This document shows positions 41,613-50,172 of a stretch of 64,000 bases of DNA, in pieces. The position numbers and the translations under genes are program-made. The notes under the pieces are model-generated. The model worked only from the letters and a program-made list of their open reading frames with translations. It was not told the DNA's origin and ran no database searches. Location of the stretch: positions 1-64,000 of the forward strand of contig CAZDDI010000015.1 of NCBI GenBank assembly GCA_964504195.1, read 5' to 3'. The stretch is from CAZDDI01 sp964504195. Lineage in GTDB: Bacteria; Chloroflexota; Anaerolineae; B4-G1; SLSP01. Numbering within the stretch: the first letter of the stretch is position 1; each line of letters begins with the position of its first letter.

Positions 41613-43863
41613 CGTCGTAATACTCCTCATTCGAATGCCCAAAGGGGGGCGGGGCCGTAGCAATCTGGCGCAAGGCCTTGAACACATTCTCTAGCCCTAT
41701 CTCGCCAGCAGTTTGTAGCATCATATCGAAAATAAAGGGCGGCGCAGTCAACAAAGACTCGAACATTTGGATATCGGCCAGCAGGGAGTCGTCTTTAGCG
41801 CGCCGCGCCAGCTTTTGCGCCTCCCGCAGATGTTTACGCGCCTGCGGGACCTGCTCCCTGCGTATCGCCAACATGGCGCACGCAATTTGTACCTGAACGG
41901 GAACTTCGTGGTTAGCAAGCGCAACTTCGAGGTAGGGCTCAGCCAGTTCCCAGTCCGCCGTCACCAAGAACACATTGGCGATAGCGAGGTTGATGGGATG
42001 TCCCGGCAGCGCCAACTTTTTCGCGCGTTCCAAATAGAAAGCCGCTTGTTGGGGGAAGTCCTGATAAAAAGCCGTGCGTGCTTGAGCTACATAAAAATCA
42101 ATCAACGGTTCAGCCGTTGCCGATTCGATCTGTTCCGCATAAGCGGAAATATCATCAAACAGCTTTTCCAACCGCACAATGTTCATCACCAGATGGAAGG
42201 TATCAACAGTGGCCTTGGAGTTGAAAACAGCCTGGGATAGATATTCGCGCGCTTGGGGCAAGTCCTTCATACGCACATAACAGCCGCCGATAAACGCCTG
42301 TGCGTCAGGATTGTCGGGATCATATTCCAATACCTTCTGGAAATGGCCCAGCGCATCTGTCGCGCGCCCCCAATCCAATGCCTGCTGGCCCGTTTCGAGG
42401 TAATGCGCCACCAGCTCTTGGCGGGCTTCCGGATGCCGCGGGTCAATTTGCAAAACCCGCATCCAGTAATGCGGGGCCTGATTGAACATACCCCAGAAAC
42501 GAACTTCGGACTGGACTTCAGCCATCCGCATGAGCGCGGGGATATGGTTGTCATCCAGTTCCAGAATGCGTTGCAGCTCATTCTCGGCGGCCCAGAGCCG
42601 GCCATCGGACATCAGCCCATCCACCAACATCATGCGCGTTTCGAGATTGTTCGGTGCCCACTTGACCGCCATCTTATAGACATGGATGGCCTCTTCGTAC
42701 TCGCCGCTCTTGACGTAAGCCTCGGCGGCGCGCCGCCACAGCCGCGCCACCTGCGCATCGTTGATAGCGTCGGGATGATCGTCGCGGCGCGGACGACGGC
42801 GGAGGGCCTCACGCCACATCTCTGCCGCCGTGATAAAGTTGCCGGTTTGCTCGTAAATCAACGCCAGGTTATACGCCAGGCGGAAGCTGCCACCGCTCAA
42901 GACATTGGCTTCTTGCCACAACTGCTGCGCCTGTTGCCAATCCGCCTGTTGCGCTGCCGCGTAAGCCTGATGCTGCTTCAAATAATCCAACAACTCGCCC
43001 AAAGCTTTATCATCCGGTTTGTGCCGGCGCGCTTCTTGCGCCACAGCGATCGCATCACTGAAAGCGCCGGCTTGCGCATATTCTTCAGCCAACCGGTGGT
43101 GAAGTTCGCCCAGATTCTGCTCCAATGCGGTGCTTTTCCAGCCAGACGCAATAGCCTGCCCCCATTCCTGCCGGGCAGTCTCCCAATCTTCGGCTAATGC
43201 CGCAAGCACGCCCAAATAATAATGCGCTGCTCCATTCTCCGGCGGCCCGCCCCAGGCGGCTTGGGTAAACAAGGCACGCGCAGCGACCAGATCGCCTTCA
43301 TCCAAAGCCGCCATCCCGCGCAAGAGCGCCGGCGCAGAAGCCGGCACGCGGAAAGGGCGGCGTTGAAACACGGTGAGGCTTTGGATACGGGCTTGCTCTG
43401 ATGGCGTAAGCATAGCCCAAGCCGGATCCTTGCTCGGATCATGGCCCTGTTCCAAGACCGCCACACATAACGGATACGCCGCACGCTGAGCAAATTCAGG
43501 GGACAGCTCGCGTGCTTGTTGGTACGCCGGCACAGCTGCGTCGAGGTCGCCGGCACGTTGCGCGGCCAGCCCCAGATGATAGGGGAACCGAGGGTCTTGG
43601 GGAGCGTATTTCATCGCTGCTTGCAAATGCTCCCGCGCCTGTGCAAACTGTGGCGTTGGCGCAGCGAGCACCTGCAACGCGAGCCGGAAATGCGCCTCAG
43701 CCAGATCAACAAGAGGAACAGCATCGGGCGTTTGCCGGATAAGGCGTTCCCAGATCGCCAGCGCGCCGGTATAATCCTCACGCTTGAAAGTTTGCACAGC
43801 ATTGGCGCGCAAAGCTGCGGTGCTTTGCGCGCCACGGTTACGAGATTTGGAGCGTTTACTCAT
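41593..43863 (-). CDS. Large TPR protein heading the Hsp70 operon
   Basis: 756 residues, almost wholly TPR repeats (A..W..ll...P....... A......G....A...). It has a basic N-terminus (MSKRSKSRNRG) and a strongly acidic, aromatic tail (EEYYDDDYFGF). No enzyme domain or signal peptide. TPR arrays bind peptide tails, and in eukaryotes several recognise the acidic end of Hsp70. Here it is encoded in one unit with an Hsp70 that has an acidic C-terminus, so a client or chaperone adaptor role is plausible but inferred. It overlaps the J-like gene by 20 bases. Confidence 0.75.
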   Translation of the reverse strand: MSKRSKSRNRGAQSTAALRANAVQTFKREDYTGALAIWERLIRQTPDAVPLVDLAEAHFRLALQVLAAPTPQFAQAREHLQAAMKYAPQDPRFPYHLGLAAQRAGDLDAAVPAYQQARELSPEFAQRAAYPLCVAVLEQGHDPSKDPAWAMLTPSEQARIQSLTVFQRRPFRVPASAPALLRGMAALDEGDLVAARALFTQAAWGGPPENGAAHYYLGVLAALAEDWETARQEWGQAIASGWKSTALEQNLGELHHRLAEEYAQAGAFSDAIAVAQEARRHKPDDKALGELLDYLKQHQAYAAAQQADWQQAQQLWQEANVLSGGSFRLAYNLALIYEQTGNFITAAEMWREALRRRPRRDDHPDAINDAQVARLWRRAAEAYVKSGEYEEAIHVYKMAVKWAPNNLETRMMLVDGLMSDGRLWAAENELQRILELDDNHIPALMRMAEVQSEVRFWGMFNQAPHYWMRVLQIDPRHPEARQELVAHYLETGQQALDWGRATDALGHFQKVLEYDPDNPDAQAFIGGCYVRMKDLPQAREYLSQAVFNSKATVDTFHLVMNIVRLEKLFDDISAYAEQIESATAEPLIDFYVAQARTAFYQDFPQQAAFYLERAKKLALPGHPINLAIANVFLVTADWELAEPYLEVALANHEVPVQVQIACAMLAIRREQVPQARKHLREAQKLARRAKDDSLLADIQMFESLLTAPPFIFDMMLQTAGEIGLENVFKALRQIATAPPPFGHSNEEYYDDDYFGF

Positions 43864-43913
43864 AGGTCACACTCAATCCTCAAGGTCAGATTTGGAGAGA
43901 ACCTGCCAATTTT

Positions 43914-44330
43914 GGCAATCGCGCAAAAGTCGCCCTGTCCAAGCCGTATTTTGAGCAACCTACAAGGTTAGTATTGCGGGATTGCCTTTAACGAGCGCAG
44001 AGGCCTTCGGCAGGCTCAGGCACCGGAAAAGCCCGGTGGCTGAGCCTGCCGAAGCCTCTCCCGGTGGCCCTCCGGCATTGCCTTTGATGGCAATCGCGCA
44101 AAAGTCGCCCTGTCCAAGCCGTATTTTGAGCAACCTACAAGGTTAGTATTGCGGGATTGCCTTTAACGAGCGCAGAGGCCTTCGGCAGGCTCAGGCACCG
44201 GAAAAGCCCGGTGGCTGAGCCTGCCGAAGCCTCTCCCGGTGGCCCTCCGGCATTGCCTTTGATGGCAATCGCGCAAAAGTCGCCCTCCAAGCTGTATTTT
44301 GAGCAACCTACAGGGTTAGTGTTGCGGAGC
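43914..44330. repeat. 175-bp tandem array with REP-like palindromes
   Basis: Unit starts at 43914, 44089 and 44264 with a period of exactly 175 bases, the third unit being partial. Each contains ttcggcaggctcaggcaccgg facing ccggtggctgagcctgccgaag, plus a shared leader ggcaatcgcgcaaaagtcgccc and ttttgagcaacctac. The first two units are near-identical. It fills most of the 564 bases between the TPR and surE genes. Confidence 0.85.
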
Positions 44331-44427
44331 TGCCAATTTTGAGTTAATGCCATTGACCCGCACACCAAGTGCGCTAACCAATAGCAGCTAAAGTTAAATT
44401 ATACACTATTTTTCTTAGAAATCCATG

Positions 44428-45237
44428 TCAAAACTCACCCTCATCCGCCAACATATCCGCGATGGCGCCAAAATCCATGCGCGAGGTCAGATCGAGCGAG
44501 AGCGGCGTGACGGAAATTTGTTGAGCCACCCGTACGGTCCATACATCGGAGCCGCGCTCAGTAGCGGCGGGGTCGGGCAGGTGCGTGTAACCGGGACGGC
44601 TATCACCGTTGCTCCGGTCAGGCGGCAAAGGGATGAAGTAACGCTGCCGCGAGAGGAACGTGAGCTGCCAGGGTGTGTCCGGCGTAGCAGCCGCTGGTAC
44701 GTTGATGTTGAGCGTATCCACATCGAAGGGCAACGCGCGCGCCAGCACCCGCTGCGCGAGTCGCCGCGTGAAAGCGATGGCGGCGGTGTAATCTAGTGCG
44801 TTGCTATCCGCTAGATGCGCGCTGATGGGCATTTCCAACGAGACGGCCAGCGCCGGGACGCCATGCGTGGCTGCCTCCAGCGCCGCGCCCACCGTGCCGG
44901 AGACCGTGACCTCCGTGCTGAGATTCTCGCCGTTGTTGATACCCGCGATGACCAGGTCTGGGCGATAGCCCAGCTCCACCAGCGCGTGGATGACCACCTG
45001 TGCCGGTGCGCCATCTACGGCGTATGCCACAACCGTGCGCCCATTGAGCTGCCGGTCGGCGCGGTGGAGCGCGCCCGTCACCTCGCGCGGCATCGAGCGG
45101 CCCGCGCCCGACCATTGGCGATCCGGCGCGACCACGACTACCTCGCCCAGCGGCAACGCCGCTTCCACAGCCGCCCACAGGCCGCGCGCTTCTATGCCAT
45201 CATCGTTAGTTATCAGAATCAAAGGGGTTGTGTTCAT
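44428..45237 (-). CDS. surE: SurE 5'-nucleotidase / stationary-phase survival protein
   Basis: 269 residues. It removes phosphate from nucleoside monophosphates, metal-dependent. LITNDDGIEARGL near the N-terminus gives the metal-binding Asp pair, followed by PDRQWSGAGRS and GINNGENLSTEVTVSGTVGAA. Slightly longer than the usual ~250. ATG 45237 chosen; an ATG four codons upstream (45249) is equally possible because neither has a strong Shine-Dalgarno. Confidence 0.93.
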   Translation of the reverse strand: MNTTPLILITNDDGIEARGLWAAVEAALPLGEVVVVAPDRQWSGAGRSMPREVTGALHRADRQLNGRTVVAYAVDGAPAQVVIHALVELGYRPDLVIAGINNGENLSTEVTVSGTVGAALEAATHGVPALAVSLEMPISAHLADSNALDYTAAIAFTRRLAQRVLARALPFDVDTLNINVPAAATPDTPWQLTFLSRQRYFIPLPPDRSNGDSRPGYTHLPDPAATERGSDVWTVRVAQQISVTPLSLDLTSRMDFGAIADMLADEGEF

Positions 45238-45279
45238 ACCAGCAAGCATACCACGCTCTGCGCGCGCGACAAGCGCCGG

Positions 45280-45307
45280 TTGCGCGCTTGTCCGGTCAGA
45301 CTATAAT
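45280..45307 (+). promoter_or_regulatory. Sigma70-type promoter for the DUF1232 gene
   Basis: TTGCGC (45280-45285), 16 bases, then a perfect TATAAT (45302-45307). It points toward the gene at 45473, giving a leader of about 160 bases that contains a short palindromic repeat. Confidence 0.5.
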
Positions 45308-45317
45308 AAGCGTGAAG

Positions 45318-45366
45318 GCGTGATGCGTAAAACGTGAAACGTGACCAAAAAATTCTTCATGTTTCA
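45318..45366. repeat. cgtgaaacgtgacc-type short palindrome
   Basis: gatgcgtaaaacgtgaaacg faces ttcttcatgtttcac. Members of the same family lie at 28040-28078, 57165-57205 and 63853-63905. No coding sense here. Confidence 0.5.
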
Positions 45367-45472
45367 CAAAACAGGTCTGTGATCTACTGAGGTTACAATC
45401 CCCATCGCCTTTTCGCCTTTTCACAATTCGCAATTTTCCATTCGCCATTCGCCATTTTCAAAGGAGGTTTAC

Positions 45473-45835
45473 ATGGAAGAACATACGCAATTGGATAAAC
45501 CGGGCAACGGCAACCCGCTCAGCTGGCTCAAGGAACTGGTCAAGCAAGCACAGCTATCCTGGCGCTTGTTCATTGACCCGCGCGTGGCGTGGGGTTACAA
45601 AATCATCCCGGTGATGGCCTTACTTTACTTACTTTCGCCCGTCGATTTGATCCCCGACATTGCTCTGGGGTTGGGGCAGTTAGATGACATAGCCATTCTC
45701 TTCATCGGCCTTAACCTGTTCCTAAATTTCTGCCCCACCGAACTGGTCGAAGAACATCAGCAGGCTATCCTTGGCACCCGGCAAGAAGTCTGGACGCCGC
45801 CCACGCCCACTGTGATTGATGTCGAGCCAGAATAA
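45473..45835 (+). CDS. DUF1232 (YkvA-like) membrane protein
   Basis: 120 residues. The DUF1232 core is KIIPVMALLYLLSPVDLIPDIALGLGQLDDIAILFIGLNLFL, one hydrophobic hairpin with the S-P-(V/I)-D-L-I-P-D signature. The function of the family is unknown, though it is often found near stress genes. AAAGGAGG before the ATG is strong. It has its own promoter and no operon partner. Confidence 0.85.
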   Translation: MEEHTQLDKPGNGNPLSWLKELVKQAQLSWRLFIDPRVAWGYKIIPVMALLYLLSPVDLIPDIALGLGQLDDIAILFIGLNLFLNFCPTELVEEHQQAILGTRQEVWTPPTPTVIDVEPE

Positions 45836-45910
45836 ACTTTAGGAAGAAAACCCCACCAGCGATTAAAAATCGCTAACTATCTATCCGAAAATTCCGCTGG
45901 TGGTTAAATG

Positions 45911-46004
45911 TAGCGCGAACTGTCAGTTCGCAACCACGCGGAGCAGACGCTTCGCGCTACGCTAGTTCTGATTTGCTATTCGCGCCATTCGCCATTCGCC
46001 ATTT
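45911..46004. repeat. Dispersed short repeat, copy 2
   Basis: Repeats the gcagacgcttcgcgctac and attcgccattcgccatttt phrases of the copy at 65-125, in the same order. It sits immediately before the Shine-Dalgarno of the formiminotransferase gene. Confidence 0.6.
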
Positions 46005-46022
46005 TTTCACAGGAGGTATGTC

Positions 46023-47537
46023 TTGAAACCCTTAGTCGAATGTGTCCCCAACTTTAGTGAGGGCCGCCGCCCGGAGGTGGTGACTGCCATTGTGGATGCC
46101 ATGCGCGCGGTGCCGGAAGTACGCGTGCTGGATGTGGAATCCGACGCCGACCACAACCGCTCGGTAGTAACGCTGGTCGGGCCGGGCGTGGCCGTGCAAG
46201 AAGCCGCCTTCCAGGGCATCGCCAAAGCCGCCGGGCTGATTGATATGGATGTGCATCGGGGCGAGCATCCGCGCCTGGGCGCGACCGACGTGGTGCCGTT
46301 CGTCCCCATCAGCGGTGTGACGATGCAGGAGTGCATCGAACTCGCGCACGGCCTGGGGCAGCGCGTGGCTGAGGAGCTCAGCCTGCCCGTTTACTTCTAC
46401 GAATCCGCCGCGCAGCGCCCGGAGCGCACCAATCTGGAGGATGTCCGCCGCGGCGAGTACGAGCTGCTCAAGAAAGAGATCACGGTGAAGCCGGAGCGCG
46501 CACCCGATTGCGGCCCGGCCACGCTGGGCAAAGCCGGCGCGGTCATCATCGGCGCGCGGCCCTACCTGGTGGCCTTCAACGCCTACCTGAACACAACCGA
46601 TGTGGACATCGCCAACAAAATCGCCCGCGCCATGCGCAATTCCACCGGCGGCTTCCGGTTCGTCAAGGGCATGGGCGTGCTGGTCGCCGGGCAAGCGCAA
46701 GTCTCCATGAATCTGACTGATTTCACCCGCACGCCCATGTATCGTGTGCTGGAGGCCGTCAAACGCGAGGCGGCGCACTACGGGGTGACAGTCACGCACA
46801 CCGAGCTGGTGGGCCTGGTGCCCGAAGCCGCGCTGGTGGATGCGGCGCAGTGGTACATGCAGCTTGATCTCTTCACCCCGGAGCAAATCATCGAGCGCAA
46901 GCTGGCCGGGCTGGATGAAGGCGCGCCGCAGGGCTTCCTGGAAGCAGTAGCGGCGAACTCGCCCGCGCCGGGCGGCGGCTCAGTGGCCGCGCTCGCCGGG
47001 GCACTGGCGGCGGCCCTGGCGACGATGGTGGCGCGGCTCACGGTGGGCAAGCGCAAGTACGCCGCCGCCGAAGACGAGATGCGCGCGCTCATCCTCAAAG
47101 CCGAGCAGCTGCGCACCACGCTCACCGCGCGGATTGATGAGGATGCCGACGCCTTCAACGCGGTGATGGCAGCCTTCAAACTACCGAAGGAGACGGAAGA
47201 AGAGCAGGCCGCCCGCAATGCCGCGATCCAGGCGGCGACGATTCGCGCTGCCGAGACGCCGCTCGCCACTGCACAGGATTGTCTGGCGGCAATGGAGCTG
47301 GTGTTAGCAGTGGCGCTCAAGGGCAACCTCAACGCCGTCAGCGATGCGGCCACCGCTGCGTGGATGAGCATGGCGGGCATCCAGGGCGCGATGCTGAACG
47401 TGCGTATCAACGCCGTATCCATCGAGGATCAAACGCTCAAGCAGGGCTGGCTGGCGGAGCTCGCCCGCATCGAAGCCCGCGCCAACTCGCTGCTGGCGCA
47501 AACGCAGGAAGCCGCCGTCAAACGCGGTGGGCTGTAA
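46023..47537 (+). CDS. ftcD: Fused glutamate formiminotransferase / formiminotetrahydrofolate cyclodeaminase
   Basis: 504 residues. 1-~295 is formiminotransferase (ECVPNFSEGR, DVESDADHNRSV, HRGEHPRLGATDVVPF). ~305-500 is cyclodeaminase (SPAPGGGSVAALAGALAAALATMV). It moves the formimino group from formiminoglutamate (histidine breakdown) to tetrahydrofolate and releases ammonia, giving methenyl-THF. The start is TTG 46023: AGGAGGT at 46011-46017 has correct spacing to it, whereas the ATG at 46018 touches the site and runs ATG-TCT-TGA. No other histidine-degradation gene is in the window. Many bacteria carry the two activities on separate proteins. Confidence 0.93.
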   Translation: MKPLVECVPNFSEGRRPEVVTAIVDAMRAVPEVRVLDVESDADHNRSVVTLVGPGVAVQEAAFQGIAKAAGLIDMDVHRGEHPRLGATDVVPFVPISGVTMQECIELAHGLGQRVAEELSLPVYFYESAAQRPERTNLEDVRRGEYELLKKEITVKPERAPDCGPATLGKAGAVIIGARPYLVAFNAYLNTTDVDIANKIARAMRNSTGGFRFVKGMGVLVAGQAQVSMNLTDFTRTPMYRVLEAVKREAAHYGVTVTHTELVGLVPEAALVDAAQWYMQLDLFTPEQIIERKLAGLDEGAPQGFLEAVAANSPAPGGGSVAALAGALAAALATMVARLTVGKRKYAAAEDEMRALILKAEQLRTTLTARIDEDADAFNAVMAAFKLPKETEEEQAARNAAIQAATIRAAETPLATAQDCLAAMELVLAVALKGNLNAVSDAATAAWMSMAGIQGAMLNVRINAVSIEDQTLKQGWLAELARIEARANSLLAQTQEAAVKRGGL

Positions 47538-47902
47538 CCGGGCTGCTCTACGCAACACACAGGCTAAAAGCACACTCCATAGCGCGAACTTCAGTATGCA
47601 GCAACAGACGCGACTTAGAATCTATCCGAAAATTCGCAAAGGCAGTGGTTGAGCCTGTCGAAACCGGCGCCGGGTTTCGGCAGGCTCAGCCACCGGGTCT
47701 CGGCAGGCTCAGGCTTCGGAAGGCTCAGCCACCGGGCTGCTCCGGTGCCTGAGCCTGTCGAAGGCCTCTGCGTGCATCAAAGGCCGTACCGCAAACCTAA
47801 CCCTGTAGGATGCTCAAAACACGCATATTGCCGGCTTTGACAGGGTAACTTTTGCGCTATTGCGTTTTTTGAGATACATCGAACTTCAAAGAAGGGGGGA
47901 CT
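47538..47902. other. Intergenic with REP palindromes
   Basis: 365 bases. Apart from the repeat at 47645-47765, I see a copy of the ttgagcat/cctgtagg...gcaa phrase also found in the 43.9-44.3 kb array, but no gene or promoter. Confidence 0.4.
47645..47765. repeat. REP-like palindrome cluster
   Basis: Several facing copies of ggttgagcctgtcgaa / ttcggcaggctcagccaccgg in about 120 bases, related to the units in the 20.4 kb and 44 kb arrays but not arranged in a regular period. Confidence 0.7.
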
Positions 47903-48916
47903 ATGTTTGGCATTCACTACATCAAATCTGATCCCACACAGTATATTTTCCATTACCACAGCGGGCGGCTCAAACACTCCGGAATCGGGCAGGCCTTTTT
48001 CTACTACCGCCCGGCATCGTCCATCGTGGTCGTACCGCTAGGTAGCGCCGATGCGCCCTTCATCTTCAACGAAGTGACCGCAGACTATCAGGCTGTGACC
48101 GTGCAAGGCCAGCTCACCTATCGCATCACCGATCCGCAGCACGCCGCCGAGCTGCTCAATTACACCGTAAGCGGCGCAGTGGATCATTACATCTCCGAAG
48201 ACCCTACCAAACTACCGCAACGCCTGATCCACCTGGTGCAAGCCCTGGTCCGCGCTGAAATGGGGGATTTACCGTTGCGGAAGGCGCTGCTGGCGGCGGA
48301 TACGCTCTCGCAGGCAGTGGGGGCGCGGTTGGCGGAAGACCCGGCAGTGGCGGCGTTGGGCGTCAGCGTGCTCAACTTCTCTGTTTTGGCGATCCGGCCC
48401 ACGCCGGAGATCGCCAAAGCGTTGGAGGCCGAATCGCGCGAGGCGCTGCTCCGCCAATCCGACCAGGCCATTTACGACCGGCGTAACGCGGCAGTGGAAC
48501 AGGAACGGCGCATCAAGGAGAATGAGCTCAATACCGAAATCGCGGTGGAGCAGAAGAAACGCCAGATCCGCGAGACCAAAGCCGATGCTGACCTGGCTGT
48601 AGAGGGCAAACAACAACAGCTCCGAGCCACGCAATTGCAGGGCGAAATCGCTCTGGAAGAGGAGCGCAAGAGCCTGGCCGCAGCGCAAGCCGCCAACGCC
48701 CATACCTTGGCCGATGCAGAAGCCTATCATCTCGATGCCACCCTCAAACCCTTGCACAAGCTCGACAAGAACGTACTGGAACTGCTCGCCATACAGGCGG
48801 GCGATCCGCAGAAGATGCTGTCGCTGGCGTTCCGCGAGCTGGCCGCCAATGCCGGGAAGATCGGACAATTGACGCTCACCCCGGATTTGTTAAGCGATTT
48901 GATGCGACAAAAGTAG
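47903..48916 (+). CDS. SPFH/band-7 domain protein
   Basis: 337 residues. The SPFH domain at about 15-180 (VVVPLGSADAPFIFNEVTADYQAVTVQGQLTYRI type) is followed by a long charged helix at about 185-280 (RRNAAVEQERRIKENELNTE...), the flotillin-like coiled coil. There is no N-terminal membrane helix, so membrane contact must be peripheral. SPFH proteins build membrane scaffolds. The next gene begins 22 bases downstream and they are surely cotranscribed. GGGGG before the ATG serves as a rough ribosome site. Confidence 0.8.
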   Translation: MFGIHYIKSDPTQYIFHYHSGRLKHSGIGQAFFYYRPASSIVVVPLGSADAPFIFNEVTADYQAVTVQGQLTYRITDPQHAAELLNYTVSGAVDHYISEDPTKLPQRLIHLVQALVRAEMGDLPLRKALLAADTLSQAVGARLAEDPAVAALGVSVLNFSVLAIRPTPEIAKALEAESREALLRQSDQAIYDRRNAAVEQERRIKENELNTEIAVEQKKRQIRETKADADLAVEGKQQQLRATQLQGEIALEEERKSLAAAQAANAHTLADAEAYHLDATLKPLHKLDKNVLELLAIQAGDPQKMLSLAFRELAANAGKIGQLTLTPDLLSDLMRQK

Positions 48917-48938
48917 CGCGCGTGTTCCAACAACACCT

Positions 48939-49907
48939 ATGATTTACGAGAAAATTATCCTCGTCACGCGCAAAACCCGCCTGGAAGGGCTGGTGGAACG
49001 CTTCAATACCAAAGCGCAGGCGCAGTTCTATATCGAACAGAATGCACAAGCGCAAGCGAAGGTCTCCGCCAAACACGCTGGCGACGAGTTTGTTTTCTAC
49101 GAGCGCGAACATCAGGTGTATCATCAGGCGTTGGCGCAGCTCCGCGCAGCCTTGCAGCGGCTCGCCAAGCTCCAGATCATCGAGCGGGAATTTCTGCCCA
49201 ACTTCCTGTTTGCCGCGAATGATCTGGTCGTGACCATCGGCATTGATGGGCTGGTGGTGAACACGGCCAAGTATCTCACCGGACAGCCACTCATCGCCGT
49301 GAATCCCGACCCACAGCATATAGACGGCGTCCTACTGCCCTTCACCGTGCAGAGCGCGCTGCCGGTAGTACAGCGTGCGCTGCGCGGCGAGTTCCACGCA
49401 CAAGCCATCACCATGGCCGAAGCGCGCCTCAACGATGGGCAACGGCTGCTGGCCTTCAACGACCTCTTCATCGGTGTGCGGAGCCACGTCTCGGCGCGTT
49501 ACCGCATCGAGAGTGGCGGGCGCGAGGAGCGGCACTCCTCCAGCGGCATCATCGTCTCCACCGGTGCCGGCTCTACCGGCTGGCTGAGCAGCCTCTTCAA
49601 CATGGCGCAGGGCATGATACAAGGCTTCGGGGCGCAGGAAACCGCCGCCTTGCCCGCACATCGGCTGCCCTGGGATACCGACCGGCTGCTCTATGTCGTG
49701 CGCGAACCGTTCATCAGCAAAACTTCCGGCGCGAGCATCGTCTGCGGCGAGATTACCCGCGCGCAGCCGTTGCGCCTGGAATCGGAGATGCCGGAAGGCG
49801 GCGTGATCTTCAGCGATGGCGTGGAAAACGATTATTTGGCCTTCAATGCCGGCGCCACCGCAACGATTGGGATAGCCGAGCAACGCACACATCTGGTAGT
49901 CGGCTGA
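48939..49907 (+). CDS. NAD-kinase-like protein with altered GGDGT motif
   Basis: 322 residues. The C-terminal two thirds match the NAD kinase fold: VTIGIDGLVVNTAKYL where NAD kinases have GGDGT, NDLFIGVRSHVSARYRI in the place of the NE motif, and STGAGSTGWLSS for the TPTGSTA loop. GGDGT to GIDGL keeps the Asp that acts as base but alters two glycines of the phosphate loop. The N-terminal ~90 residues are helical and charged. It is paired with the SPFH gene. It may phosphorylate a different nucleotide or lipid-like substrate, or be regulatory. I did not see catalytic proof. Confidence 0.7.
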   Translation: MIYEKIILVTRKTRLEGLVERFNTKAQAQFYIEQNAQAQAKVSAKHAGDEFVFYEREHQVYHQALAQLRAALQRLAKLQIIEREFLPNFLFAANDLVVTIGIDGLVVNTAKYLTGQPLIAVNPDPQHIDGVLLPFTVQSALPVVQRALRGEFHAQAITMAEARLNDGQRLLAFNDLFIGVRSHVSARYRIESGGREERHSSSGIIVSTGAGSTGWLSSLFNMAQGMIQGFGAQETAALPAHRLPWDTDRLLYVVREPFISKTSGASIVCGEITRAQPLRLESEMPEGGVIFSDGVENDYLAFNAGATATIGIAEQRTHLVVG

Positions 49908-49969
49908 GAAAGGTTGCGCATTGGCTTGAGGAAGGGTATACTCAGGACATCATGAATCTGCGGTGTGGG

Positions 49970-50050
49970 CCATCCACGAATAGGGCCACGAATACACAAA
50001 TAAACGCTGGTTAGGGTAAATTCGTGTATTCGTGCTCAGATTCGTGGACG
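49970..50050. repeat. MITE-like palindrome of cacgaat/attcgtg arms
   Basis: atccacgaatagggccacgaatacac at the left pairs with gtgtattcgtgctcagattcgtggac at the right (allowing a few mismatches) around a ~20-base centre. Related arms occur at 12286-12408. It lies just upstream of the gene at 50173. Confidence 0.65.
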
Positions 50051-50172
50051 GCAGGCAACAATGAATCGTGCTTCTGGTATGCCAAAAACGCACTACGAGC
50101 TTGAATCTATGTTGGGCGGCGCTATTCGCACGGCCGAACGGGGCAGCATACACTTACGAGATAAAAAGGACA

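Noticed and set aside
46032..46886. Minus-strand frame opposite ftcD
   Set aside because: The plus strand encodes an unmistakable formiminotransferase; the minus frame has no recognisable domain.
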